The notes under the pieces were generated by a model, which saw only the letters and a program-made list of their open reading frames with translations, had not been told where the DNA came from and did no database searches. Positions 24,428-32,913 of a DNA stretch of 64,000 nt are shown piece by piece. Source of the DNA: CAYVTV01 sp964454295 (GTDB taxonomy: Bacteria; Bacteroidota; Bacteroidia; Bacteroidales; GCA-2748055); NCBI GenBank assembly GCA_964454295.1, contig CAYVTV010000001.1:3660-67659 (forward strand). Direction: 5' to 3'. The first letter of the stretch is position 1. Every line of letters begins with the position of its first letter. The position numbers were made by a program, and so were the translations under genes.

Positions 24428-25881
24428 ATGAACCGCCGCCAGCTCATCATATACACCCTGGACATAATCATACTCTCAGCATCCTACCTGCTGATGGCGG
24501 CATACAAGCCTTCCTCTATCCACTACCTCACCGACGAGTACCTCATAGCCTTCGTTTTCCTGCTGGTGGCATGGACCACCTCTTCCCTCTACTTCAACAA
24601 ATACAGGATAAAGAAGAAACACGCCTTCACCCGGGTGTTGAAAAATATCCTGCTCCCGAATTTCATCTCTTCGGAACTATCGGCATCGCCACGCTCGCGG
24701 AACTATTCCTGGGAAACCTTTACTACCTGCTCATTAAATCCACCGGAAACGGCTTCCATCTTATCAACCCCCCTCCCAGCAACGCAGAGATAAAAAGAGC
24801 ACGGCAAACCAAAAGCTACAGGGATTTCAACCTTTCCCCCGAGGTGATTGAGAGAGCCGTGGAAGAACAATGCGGGGAAGGAGCATTTCGGGTTATTGAG
24901 GAATATATCGAACCCATAGATAACCAAACCCTGTTTATCTCCACCTCCACCCGGTTTAATATCGAATTCCAGCCGGATAACTTCTACCGGAATATCGTTA
25001 ACCTGAAGAGGGTGAACGATATACAATATATAAACAAGTTCTTTGAGTCGGTAAACAGGAAGCTGCCGGTAAACGGACTTTTCCTGGGATGTGCCGAGAC
25101 CAAGGATGCCCGCAAGCGGCGTATCCTGGCCAAGTTTCCCCCGGTACTTAACTGGATGTTCTATATGGTGGATTTCGTTTTCAAACGTATATTTCCGAAA
25201 TTTCTGCTTACCAAAAAAATATACTTCCTCTTCACCCGCGGAATGAACAGGGTGCTGTCGAAGGCCGAGGTTCTCGGGCGACTCTATTCATGCGGATTTG
25301 AGGTTGTTGATGAAAGGATGACAGGGAACCTGCTCTTCTTCATCGCGAAGAAAGATAAGGTCCCGGCGTATGATTTCGACCCTTCCTACGGCCCGTTTGT
25401 GAAACTGCGCCGTATAGGTATGGGGGGAAAGATGATCAGGGTGTACAAGTTCCGCACCATGCACCCTTTTGCCGAATACCTGCAGGATTATGTGTATAAA
25501 AAGAACCATCTCGACTGCGGGGGAAAATTCAAAAACGACTTCCGCATCACCACCTTGGGAAGGCTCATGCGGAGGCTGTGGATAGATGAGTTTCCCATGG
25601 TCATCAATGTGTTAAAGGGGGAAATGAAAATCGTGGGAGTGCGGCCGTTGAGTCAGCATTACTATGACCTTTACAGTAAGGAATTGCAGGAGAAGCGCAT
25701 CCTGTACAAGCCGGGACTCATTCCGCCGTTCTATGCCGACCTGCCCGTTACGCTGGAAGAGATACAGGCGTCGGAGATGAGATACCTGGAAGCCTATGAG
25801 AAGAAGCCGTGGAAGACAGACTGGAATTACTTCTGGAAGGCGATGAGGAATATTTTGTTTAAGAAAGTGAGGAGCAGGTAG
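24428..25881 (+). pseudogene. Bacterial sugar transferase (undecaprenyl-phosphate glycosyl-1-phosphate transferase type), frameshifted
   Basis: The start frame gives two membrane helices (QLIIYTLDIIILSASYLLMA; YLIAFVFLLVAWTTSSLYF) and KKKHAFTRVLKNILLPN. Near 24660-24680 the sequence switches frame to GTIGIATLAELFLGNLYYLL and continues to the end. The catalytic C-terminus is intact: the RVYKFRTMHPFAEY helix, FRITTLGRLMRRLWIDEFP and VGVRPLSQHYY. Such enzymes load the first sugar phosphate on undecaprenyl phosphate to start glycan assembly. The total length is not a multiple of three, so this is a true frameshift or a sequencing error. Confidence 0.8.
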
Positions 25882-25918
25882 CTGATTTTTGAGGGATTGT
25901 GTCATTAAACAATGTAAA

Positions 25919-25939
25919 TTAACCACAAAGGACACAAAG
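25919..25939. repeat. CACGAAGG family, left outer arm bracketing the GxxExxY gene
   Basis: TTAACCACAAAGGACACAAAG, a right-arm-type sequence standing alone 16 bp before the GxxExxY ATG. Its inverse (GTGTCCTTTGTGGTTAA) occurs twice after the gene, so the gene lies inside an inverted repeat. Confidence 0.85.
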
Positions 25940-25954
25940 TAAAATCGGTTATCT

Positions 25955-26326
25955 ATGGATAGGGAGAAAATATTTAAGATAATACTGGATTGTGCATATA
26001 AAGTGCATTCGGCTTTGGGGCCGGGATTGTTTGAAAGTGCATATGAAGAATGTTTGTGTTATGAACTTCAGCAAAGCGGTTTAAACTTTAAAAAGCAAGT
26101 CCCTTTACCGTTAGTTTACAGGGATATTAAACTTGAAGCAGGTTATCGGTTGGATTTAATGGTAGAAAATAAAATTGTCGTTGAAATCAAATCCATTGAA
26201 TCTTTCACCGATATTCACATGGCTCAAATTTTAACCTACCTGAAGCTTTCGGGCTGCAGGTTAGGATTATTGGTAAATTTTAATGTCGCACACCTACAAA
26301 ATGGCATCAAACGTATTATACTCTAA
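25955..26326 (+). CDS. GxxExxY family protein (PD-(D/E)XK nuclease-like)
   Basis: 123 aa, family length. The name motif is G24-L-F-E27-S-A-Y30. A nuclease-like core follows: D67 in GYRLDLMVE, E77-I-K79 in VVEIKS and Q91 in AQILTYL, matching D...ExK...Q of the PD-(D/E)XK fold. The C-terminus NGIKRIIL is also typical. The function of the family is unknown. It is bracketed by the palindromic repeat arms at 25919 and 26328, unlike any other gene in the window. Confidence 0.88.
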   Translation: MDREKIFKIILDCAYKVHSALGPGLFESAYEECLCYELQQSGLNFKKQVPLPLVYRDIKLEAGYRLDLMVENKIVVEIKSIESFTDIHMAQILTYLKLSGCRLGLLVNFNVAHLQNGIKRIIL

Positions 26327-27974
26327 ACCTTTGTGTTCCTTTGTGCTTACCTTTCCGCGGGCGCTGAAGCTACCCTGCGGAGGCGCCGTGTCCTTTGTGG
26401 TTAACCTTCGCATACCTTTGTGGTTAACCTTCGTGTCCTTTGTGGTTAACGTCTCCACCCTCTCTGCCCAGCCCACCATCCACTCCCTCCTCGATGAACT
26501 GAATGCAGACTACAACACCTCCGTCAAACCCCTGACACGTCCACACATACTTTCCCTTCTCGAATCCATCGACACCACCACTCTCAACCCCCGCCAGAAA
26601 CACGAACTCACATTCTACCTCAAAGACTACAACAAAGAAAAATATCCTCACAAGAATTTCCCCCGCAGAAAAGATGTATTGTACCTCCGCGACAACCTCT
26701 TCTCCCTCACCATCAACCCCATCGCCGGAGGCGAAGTCTTCCTCACCGCCAACGGCAACGCCTGGCACTGGTGGAACGGACTCTATGCCCATGCCACCGC
26801 CGGTAACTGGTCCTTCTACGCCAGCCTCACCGACAACCACGAAAGCGAAAAACTCATGTCCCCCTCCTTCCTCACCCAACGCCAGGGAGGGGCGAACATC
26901 AAAAGGTTCAGCGACGGAAAACAGGACTACTGGGATTCACGGGGAGGGGTCACGTACGACTGGGGCAAAGGACATATAGGACTGGTAAAAGACAACTTCA
27001 CCTGGGGATCGGGGTATAACGGCTCCATCATCTTCTCCGGCCGCACCCCCTCCTTCGCACACCTCAGCCTGCAGATACGGCCTGTGAATTGGTTCGAGTT
27101 CAACTATGTACACGGCTGGCTGGCGTCGGAAGTCGTCGACAGCGCCCGGTCGTTCTACTATTCCACCCCTTCAGGCCCGGCTTACCGCAAGATGTACCAC
27201 CGGAAGTTTATGGCGGCAAACATGTTTACCTTCAAACCACTGAAGGAACTGCAGATATCGGCAGGGAATGCCATCATCTACGACTACGACAATGCGCATC
27301 CGGCATACTTCATCCCTGTGCTCTTCTTTAAGGCGGTGGACCACCACCTGCAGTCGGGAATGGACAACATGAACTCCATGATGTTCATGGACATCTCGGT
27401 AAAACCCCTTCCGAATACACACCTCTATGCCACTGTATTCGTGGATGAGCTGGCGGTGAAGAGGATCTTCGATCCGGATGAATTTAACTACCTGAGCATA
27501 AAGGGAGGCCTCAGACTGAATAACCTGATCGAAAACACATGGTTCGGAGCGGAATATACATGGACCAACGTGTATCCCTTCCGCCATTATGTGCCTACCC
27601 TTAGCTATGAGTCAAACCGGTACAACCTGGGCCATTACCTCACCGACAATGCGCAGGAATTTTTTGCCACTGCCGGATACAGGCCTTTCCCTCTTACCGC
27701 GTTTGAAATAAGCTATACCCGTTGCCTGAAAGGCCCTGATCATACAGTGCTGGGATCACCACGACTAGGTATCATCCCTTTTACCCCCATAGTGTGGGAG
27801 TCGGATGCCGTGGCACTGAAAGCCAGCTGGCAGGTGATAAATGATGTGTGGGTGTATGGCGGATATACGTGGCAGCATGTGAGAGGCGAACAGGGCTACC
27901 TCGATCTGTATACCCCGGCATTCATGCAGGGGAAGAAGGGAATAGTTAACCTGGGCGTGAGAATAAGCAGATAA
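26301..27974 (+). CDS. Wzi-like capsule-assembly outer-membrane beta-barrel protein
   Basis: About 557 aa from the ATG at 26301, but the true start is unclear. After a mature N-terminus (AQPTIHSLLDELNADYNTSV) the body has the alternating aromatic strands of a porin and Wzi-family blocks: GHIGLVKDNFTWGSGYNGSI, then PSFAHLSLQIRPVNWFEFNY and AHPAYFIPVLFF. Wzi-family proteins bind exported capsule at the outer membrane. The signal-peptide region is encoded by repeat arms (LWLTFVSFVVNVSTLSAQ). No ATG exists between 26301 (inside the previous gene) and that region; TTG and GTG codons near 26416-26430 are the alternatives. Confidence 0.75.
   Translation: MASNVLYSKPLCSFVLTFPRALKLPCGGAVSFVVNLRIPLWLTFVSFVVNVSTLSAQPTIHSLLDELNADYNTSVKPLTRPHILSLLESIDTTTLNPRQKHELTFYLKDYNKEKYPHKNFPRRKDVLYLRDNLFSLTINPIAGGEVFLTANGNAWHWWNGLYAHATAGNWSFYASLTDNHESEKLMSPSFLTQRQGGANIKRFSDGKQDYWDSRGGVTYDWGKGHIGLVKDNFTWGSGYNGSIIFSGRTPSFAHLSLQIRPVNWFEFNYVHGWLASEVVDSARSFYYSTPSGPAYRKMYHRKFMAANMFTFKPLKELQISAGNAIIYDYDNAHPAYFIPVLFFKAVDHHLQSGMDNMNSMMFMDISVKPLPNTHLYATVFVDELAVKRIFDPDEFNYLSIKGGLRLNNLIENTWFGAEYTWTNVYPFRHYVPTLSYESNRYNLGHYLTDNAQEFFATAGYRPFPLTAFEISYTRCLKGPDHTVLGSPRLGIIPFTPIVWESDAVALKASWQVINDVWVYGGYTWQHVRGEQGYLDLYTPAFMQGKKGIVNLGVRISR
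26328..26450. repeat. CACGAAGG family, three tandem left-type arms overlapping the start of the Wzi-like gene
   Basis: CCTTTGTGTTCCTTTGTG at 26328, GTGTCCTTTGTGGTTAAC at 26388-26405, CTTTGTGGTTAACC at 26416-26429 and CTTCGTGTCCTTTGTGGTTA at 26429-26448. A CGGGCGCTGAAGC...GGCGCC segment (26358-26387) is inserted between the first two. All are open in the frame of the following gene. Confidence 0.9.
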
Positions 27975-27979
27975 CGCCC

Positions 27980-28080
27980 CCTTCGTGTACCTTAGTGACA
28001 TCCTTCGTGTCCTTTGTGGTTAAATACGTACGGAGATTAACCACGAAGGACACAAAGGGTTACACCAAGGTACACGAAGT
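27980..28080. repeat. CACGAAGG palindrome, copy 5
   Basis: Standard order with loop ATACGTACGGAG. It lies between two convergent genes and supplies the last codons of the SDR gene (KDTSCTLV, stop) on the - strand. Confidence 0.95.
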
Positions 28081-29082
28081 ATCTTTAAGAAAAATCCTTC
28101 CGGTTTCCCTTATCACCGCTTCCATCCTTTCAAACTCAATCCCCACCGCCCCCTTCACCTTCTCATTCGAAAAATACACCTGCCTTATTCCTGCGCGTGC
28201 CGTCTCCGGGGTGATAACACGTGTTCCGGTGAATAGCGACCTTACCCCATCCAGCCGTGCAGCAGTCATGGCCATGAAAGGAGTAGCTTCTATGGCAGGA
28301 GGGCGGACATTCAGGCTGGCGGCGATCATCTCAAAGACCTCCTTATAGGAGAAGTTCTCCGCGGAGATGATGAACCTTTCCCCCGAGATATCACTGTTCA
28401 TGAGGCGTATCATGCAGTCCGACACATCCTTTACCGACACGAAGCCCGTCACACCACAGGTATAATACCTGAGTCCCTTGTAAATGGTGGTGAACATGGA
28501 AGAGGAACCCTTGTCCCAGAAGCCGGGACCAAAGATGATGGAAGGGTTCACTATCACCGCATTAAGGCCCTCTTCCATACCCCGCCATACTTCCATTTCC
28601 GATTTGAACTTGCTGATGGCATACCCTGTGTTTTTCTTGTCGGGCCGCCAGATCATATTCTCGGTAACAGCTTCTCCCCGGGCGGCTTCACCCAGGGCTG
28701 AGGTGGAACTCACATGACACAACTTTTCAATGCCCAGGTCGAGACATGCATTGACAATGTTGGCCGTTCCTGTCACGTTATTAACGATCATCCGGTTGCG
28801 GTCGCGCGGGTTGAACGACACAAACGCGGCGGCATGGTAAAGCCGGGAAGTTCCCTCCAGCGCATCGGCAACAGAATCGTAATCCAGGATATCAACATCC
28901 ACCCATTCAATACGTTCAAAAAGAGAATCAGGATCAGAGGTGTAGCAGGAAAATACATGCCGTATGGCTTCGGTATTGCTGGTTTCCCTCTTTAACGCCC
29001 GTATATTTTCCGTTGAAGAAGAAAGAAGATCAAACAATACCCTGGATCCAAGCAGGCCTGTGGCGCCGGTGATGGTGATCAT
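28060..29082 (-). CDS. NAD(P)-dependent epimerase/dehydratase (extended SDR)
   Basis: 340 aa. The N-terminus MITITGATGLLGSRV has the GxxGxxG nucleotide loop. The active-site pair is SST..Y-x3-K: HVSSTSALG at about 120 and YAISKFKSE at about 154-162. PSIIFGPG at about 180 is the usual SDR hinge. It resembles dihydroflavonol-reductase-like SDRs of Bacteroidota; the substrate is unknown. It is the only - strand gene of the glycan region, divergent from gmd. Its last eight codons are read from the palindrome at 27980, so the original C-terminus has probably been replaced or extended. Confidence 0.85.
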   Translation of the reverse strand: MITITGATGLLGSRVLFDLLSSSTENIRALKRETSNTEAIRHVFSCYTSDPDSLFERIEWVDVDILDYDSVADALEGTSRLYHAAAFVSFNPRDRNRMIVNNVTGTANIVNACLDLGIEKLCHVSSTSALGEAARGEAVTENMIWRPDKKNTGYAISKFKSEMEVWRGMEEGLNAVIVNPSIIFGPGFWDKGSSSMFTTIYKGLRYYTCGVTGFVSVKDVSDCMIRLMNSDISGERFIISAENFSYKEVFEMIAASLNVRPPAIEATPFMAMTAARLDGVRSLFTGTRVITPETARAGIRQVYFSNEKVKGAVGIEFERMEAVIRETGRIFLKDTSCTLV

Positions 29083-29114
29083 GGTTTTTCAGCAAAAATA
29101 ATGAATTTAGCCGA

Positions 29115-29216
29115 ACTTCGTGTTCCTTTGTGAAATCCTTCGTGTACCTTCGTGGTTAAATACGTATTGAGATTAACCACAAAGGACACGAAGGATTTCA
29201 CGAAGGACACGAAGGG
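29115..29216. repeat. CACGAAGG palindrome, copy 6
   Basis: Standard order with loop ATACGTATTGAG. It sits between divergent genes (SDR and gmd), which argues against a simple terminator role. Confidence 0.95.
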
Positions 29217-29230
29217 AAGTCTATTTTTTC

Positions 29231-29238
29231 TATCTTTG
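29231..29238 (+). promoter_or_regulatory. Bacteroidota -7 promoter element of gmd (TATCTTTG)
   Basis: Exact TATCTTTG, 20 bp before the gmd ATG and 15 bp after the palindrome, the same arrangement as at 24395. Confidence 0.6.
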
Positions 29239-29257
29239 TTATTTAAACAACAATCAA

Positions 29258-30361
29258 ATGTCAAAAACAGCACTCATCACCGGCATTACCGGGCAGGACG
29301 GAGCGTACCTCGCAGAATATCTGCTGGAAAAAGGGTACAAAGTTCATGGTATCAAGCGGCGCAGCTCCATGTTCAACACGGGAAGGATTGATCATCTGTA
29401 CCAGGATCCGCATGAGGAGGAGAAGAAGTTCATCCTTCATTACGGTGACCTTACCGACTCAACCAACCTGATACGTATCGTGCAGGAGGTTCAGCCGGAT
29501 GAAATATATAATCTGGGAGCACAGAGTCACGTCCAGGTGTCGTTCGAAACTCCCGAATATACGGCTAATTCTGATGGTCTGGGTACCCTTCGGATGCTCG
29601 AAGCCATACGCCTGTTAGGCCTCGAAAAGAAAACAAAATTTTACCAGGCCTCCACCAGTGAGCTTTTTGGGAAGGTGCAGGAAGTGCCGCAAACCGAAAC
29701 AACCCCGTTTTATCCGAGAAGCCCGTATGGTGTGGCAAAACTCTACGGCTACTGGATAACGGTGAACTACAGGGAGGCATATAATATTTTTGCCTGCAAC
29801 GGCATATTGTTCAACCACGAGTCGCCCATACGCGGCGAGACATTTGTCACCCGCAAGATCACCCGCGCCGTAGCACAGATAGTGCTGGGTATGAAAGATA
29901 AGCTGTATATGGGTAACCTCTCGGCCCGACGCGACTGGGGACATGCAAAGGACTATGTGAAAGCCATGCATATGATCATGCAACAGGATGTAGCTGAGGA
30001 TTTTGTCATCGCCACAGGCATCATGACCGAAGTGAGGGAGTTTATACGTATGGCCTTCCTTGAAGCAGGAGTGGAAGTTGAATTCCGCGGGAAGGGCACG
30101 GACGAAAAGGGATATATTGCCGGAATACATCAGTTACCGGACAACAGCACACTGGGTAAAGATGCGGTGGGCAGGTGCGTGGTGGAAGTCGACACCGACT
30201 ACTTCCGTCCCGCCGAAGTGGACATGCTTGTGGGTAACGCGGAAAAGGCACGACAGAAGCTGGGATGGAAACCGCAATATACCCTGCACGACCTGGTGAA
30301 GGAGATGGTAAAAGGCGACCTGCGGCTTATAGGCAGGGAGAAGATAATGCAAGGCAAATAA
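29258..30361 (+). CDS. gmd: GDP-mannose 4,6-dehydratase
   Basis: 367 aa. TALITGITGQDGAYLAEYLL is the hallmark N-terminus, followed by GIKRRSSMFNTGRIDHL, YNLGAQSHVQVSFETPEYTA (read in parts) and the active-site STSELFG and YGVAKLYGYW. FNHESPIRGETFVTRKI is also diagnostic. It converts GDP-mannose to GDP-4-keto-6-deoxymannose in the cytoplasm. The next gene makes GDP-L-fucose from the product. The two are separated by a palindrome at 30366 rather than forming a tight operon. Confidence 0.97.
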   Translation: MSKTALITGITGQDGAYLAEYLLEKGYKVHGIKRRSSMFNTGRIDHLYQDPHEEEKKFILHYGDLTDSTNLIRIVQEVQPDEIYNLGAQSHVQVSFETPEYTANSDGLGTLRMLEAIRLLGLEKKTKFYQASTSELFGKVQEVPQTETTPFYPRSPYGVAKLYGYWITVNYREAYNIFACNGILFNHESPIRGETFVTRKITRAVAQIVLGMKDKLYMGNLSARRDWGHAKDYVKAMHMIMQQDVAEDFVIATGIMTEVREFIRMAFLEAGVEVEFRGKGTDEKGYIAGIHQLPDNSTLGKDAVGRCVVEVDTDYFRPAEVDMLVGNAEKARQKLGWKPQYTLHDLVKEMVKGDLRLIGREKIMQGK

Positions 30362-30365
30362 AACT

Positions 30366-30465
30366 CCTTAGTGTCCTTTGTGTCAGCCTTCGTGTCCTTC
30401 GTGGTTAACCTCATTACGTATTTAACCACAATGGACACAAAGGTATATCACAAAGGACACGAAGG
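30366..30465. repeat. CACGAAGG palindrome, copy 7
   Basis: Between gmd and fcl. The loop is in the opposite orientation (CCTCATTACGTAT), so copies have inserted both ways round. Confidence 0.95.
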
Positions 30466-30482
30466 AATACAATTATTACACT

Positions 30483-31598
30483 ATGATATCAAAAAATGAA
30501 AAAATCTACCTCGCCGGCCATACCGGCCTCGTTGGCTCCGCCCTCATGCGCAAGCTTACCGACAAGGGGTATGCCGGTATCGTCAGCAGCACTATTGACG
30601 AGCTCGACCTCAAAGATAATGTCAGGGTCGATGAGTTCTTCAGGAAAGAGAAGCCGGCATATGTCTTTCTTGCCGCTGCCAAAGTGGGAGGTATTGTCGC
30701 CAACAACACCTACAGGGCCGACTTTATCTATGAGAACATTCAGATACAGAACAATGTGATCATCAACGCATGGAAGCATGGGGTGAAGAAGCTCATCTTC
30801 CTGGGCAGCTCCTGTATATACCCTAAGAATGCACCCCAGCCGCTGAAAGAGGAATACCTCCTTACCTCTGAACTGGAATATACGAACGAGCCGTATGCCA
30901 TAGCCAAGATCGCCGGCATAAAGATGTGCGAAGCTTTCAACCTGCAGTATGGTACCAACTTCCTCTGCGTGATGCCTACCAACCTTTTCGGCCCCAACGA
31001 TAATTTCGACCTGGAAAGATCGCATGTCATGCCCGCCATCATACGCAAGCTCCACCTGGGGAAATGCCTTATGAATAACGATGTGCCCGCACTGCGAAGA
31101 GACTTCAGCAGGTACCCGGTGGAAGGTATCGACGGCAGCGCAGAGGAAGAGGAGATAATGAAAAAACTGTCAAAATACGGGATTTCCCGCGACAATAACG
31201 GAGTGGTTGTACAATTCTGGGGAACGGGAACACCCCGCCGCGAGTTCCTTCATTCTGACGATGTGGCCGATGCCATTGTGTTTATCTTTGAAAACCTGGA
31301 TTTTAACGACCTTATAGAAGATCCTTCCATGCTGAAGGCAGAGGTGAAAAATATACGCAATACCCATATCAATATCGGAAGGGGAGAGGATATAGCCATA
31401 AAAGACCTGGCAACCCTCATTGCAGAGATCACCGGGTTCAAAGGCAGAGTTGAATGGGATACTTCCCGTCCCGACGGAACCATGCAGAAGCTTATGGATG
31501 TTTCAAAATTAACCCGGCTGGGATGGAAACCCAAACTGAGCCTGAAAGAAGGAATAGAGAAGGTTTATGAATTCTATTCTCCTTCGTGTCCTTCGTGA
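30483..31598 (+). CDS. fcl: GDP-L-fucose synthase
   Basis: 371 aa, longer than the 310-320 aa E. coli enzyme because of an insertion (about residues 196-232, LRRDFSRYPVEGIDGSAEEE region) common in Bacteroidota. Diagnostic blocks: YLAGHTGLVGSALMRKL, VFLAAAKVGGIVANN, FLGSSCIYPK, EPYAIAKIAGIKMCE (Y-x3-K) and TNLFGPNDNF. It epimerises and reduces GDP-4-keto-6-deoxymannose to GDP-L-fucose. The last six residues (SPSCPS) and the stop come from the palindrome at 31581, replacing the usual end after YEFY. Confidence 0.96.
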   Translation: MISKNEKIYLAGHTGLVGSALMRKLTDKGYAGIVSSTIDELDLKDNVRVDEFFRKEKPAYVFLAAAKVGGIVANNTYRADFIYENIQIQNNVIINAWKHGVKKLIFLGSSCIYPKNAPQPLKEEYLLTSELEYTNEPYAIAKIAGIKMCEAFNLQYGTNFLCVMPTNLFGPNDNFDLERSHVMPAIIRKLHLGKCLMNNDVPALRRDFSRYPVEGIDGSAEEEEIMKKLSKYGISRDNNGVVVQFWGTGTPRREFLHSDDVADAIVFIFENLDFNDLIEDPSMLKAEVKNIRNTHINIGRGEDIAIKDLATLIAEITGFKGRVEWDTSRPDGTMQKLMDVSKLTRLGWKPKLSLKEGIEKVYEFYSPSCPS

Positions 31599-31680
31599 AA
31601 CCCTTAGTGTCCTTTGTGGTTAAATACGTATTGAGGTTAACCACAAAGGACACGAAGTACAACACAAAGGTACACAAAGG
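31581..31680. repeat. CACGAAGG palindrome, copy 8 (near-consensus, 100 bp)
   Basis: Two CCTTCGTGTCC-type units, CTTTGTGGTTAA, loop ATACGTATTGAGG, then TTAACCACAAAGG and two further units. It supplies the fcl stop codon and is a good reference copy for the family. Confidence 0.95.
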
Positions 31681-31711
31681 TTAATACGTAACCACTTAAA
31701 CTACTTCCCCC

Positions 31712-32791
31712 ATGTCCACCTCCTCCCTCCTTCGCGACCTCATCCCCGGCCTGCTCCCCCTCCTGGCCTTCATCATCGCCGATGAGATATGGAGTACGGC
31801 AACAGCCTTGTATATAGCTATTGTATTGGGCTTTGCGGAGCTTATCATCGTCTTTATCCGCTCCGGCAGGTTCGAAAAATTCATCCTCATGGATATCGGC
31901 ATACTCACTGTCCTGGCGCTGGTGTCGGTATTTATGGACAATGACGTTTTCTTTAAACTCAAACCGGTGGTAATTGAAGGGATACTGCTTGTAATGCTTG
32001 GCTTTTCCGGTTATGGGAAAAAGAATTATATCATGGAAATGTCGGGACGCTATTTTAAAAACATAAAACTTTATCCTTCTGCAGCGGTAAAACTCACAAG
32101 AAGCCTCCGTGTGTTATTCTGGCTGATACTCGCCCACACCCTGCTCGTCCTGGCAAGCGTATTTTTTATGTCTACACGGGCATGGGGATTTATCAGCGGC
32201 GTAATGTTTTACCTGCTTATACTGGTATACTTCGCTTACGAGATGCTGAGCAAACGCTGGCAAAACCGGAAATACACGGGAAAAGAGGTAGTACCACTTG
32301 TGGATGAGAACGGAGCCGTCATTGGAAAAGCTCTGCGCACTGAACTGCATTACAATCCGGAAAAGAAACTTCTGCACCCTGTTGTGCACCTGCACGTTTT
32401 TAACACGAAAGGGGAAATTTACCTGCAGAAACGGCCGGATAACAAGTTGATACAACCCGGTAAATGGGACACTGCCGTGGGGGGCCATATTTCATGGGGA
32501 GAAACACTCGAAGAAAGCCTGAGACGGGAGACAGCCGAAGAAATAGGACTGAAGGAATTTAAACCCGTGTTTGTGAGGAAGTATATCTGGGAAACAGACG
32601 CTGAAAAGGAACTGGTGTATATGTTCGTTACGGTGACAGATGTTCAGCCGGTATTTAACCCTGAAGAAGTAGCTGAAGGTAAATTCTGGTCGGTCGGAAC
32701 CATCGAACATAACCTGAACAAGGGCATATTCTCTTCCAACCTGGAGAAGGAAATAGGAGTATTAAAAAAATCCGGGTTTTTAAATAAATAG
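31712..32791 (+). CDS. Nudix hydrolase with N-terminal multi-spanning membrane domain
   Basis: 359 aa. Residues 1-185 hold about six hydrophobic helices and resemble an intracellular septation A/IspZ-like membrane domain. Residues about 190-350 are a Nudix domain with the box GGHISWGETLEESL followed by RRETAEEIGL at about 257-279, which fits GX5EX7REUXEEXGU. KPDN..PG.WDTAVGGH is similar to the group containing isopentenyl-diphosphate isomerase-like Nudix proteins. The fusion suggests a diphosphate substrate handled at the membrane; the substrate is not known. It is flanked on both sides by palindromes. Confidence 0.8.
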   Translation: MSTSSLLRDLIPGLLPLLAFIIADEIWSTATALYIAIVLGFAELIIVFIRSGRFEKFILMDIGILTVLALVSVFMDNDVFFKLKPVVIEGILLVMLGFSGYGKKNYIMEMSGRYFKNIKLYPSAAVKLTRSLRVLFWLILAHTLLVLASVFFMSTRAWGFISGVMFYLLILVYFAYEMLSKRWQNRKYTGKEVVPLVDENGAVIGKALRTELHYNPEKKLLHPVVHLHVFNTKGEIYLQKRPDNKLIQPGKWDTAVGGHISWGETLEESLRRETAEEIGLKEFKPVFVRKYIWETDAEKELVYMFVTVTDVQPVFNPEEVAEGKFWSVGTIEHNLNKGIFSSNLEKEIGVLKKSGFLNK

Positions 32792-32803
32792 TAATATATC
32801 AAT

Positions 32804-32912
32804 CCTTTGTGTACCTTTGTGAATCCCTTCGTGTCCTTCGTGGTTATTCTCATTACGTATTTAACCACGAAGGACACGAAGGGATTCACAAAGGTACACA
32901 AAGACACAAAGG
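32804..32912. repeat. CACGAAGG palindrome, copy 9
   Basis: Loop in the reverse orientation (CTCATTACGTAT). The copy ends 1 bp before the rnr ATG, so it forms the whole leader of that gene. It is open in the rnr frame, which makes a spurious 35-codon N-terminal extension possible in gene calling. Confidence 0.95.
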
Positions 32913-32913
32913 T

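Noticed and set aside
29115..29216. Palindromes as Rho-independent terminators
   Set aside because: This and the copy at 40138 lie between divergent promoters, and most copies lack a T-run after the stem.
32809..32913. 35-codon N-terminal extension of RNase R
   Set aside because: It is read entirely from the palindrome; the protein family starts at the ATG at 32914.
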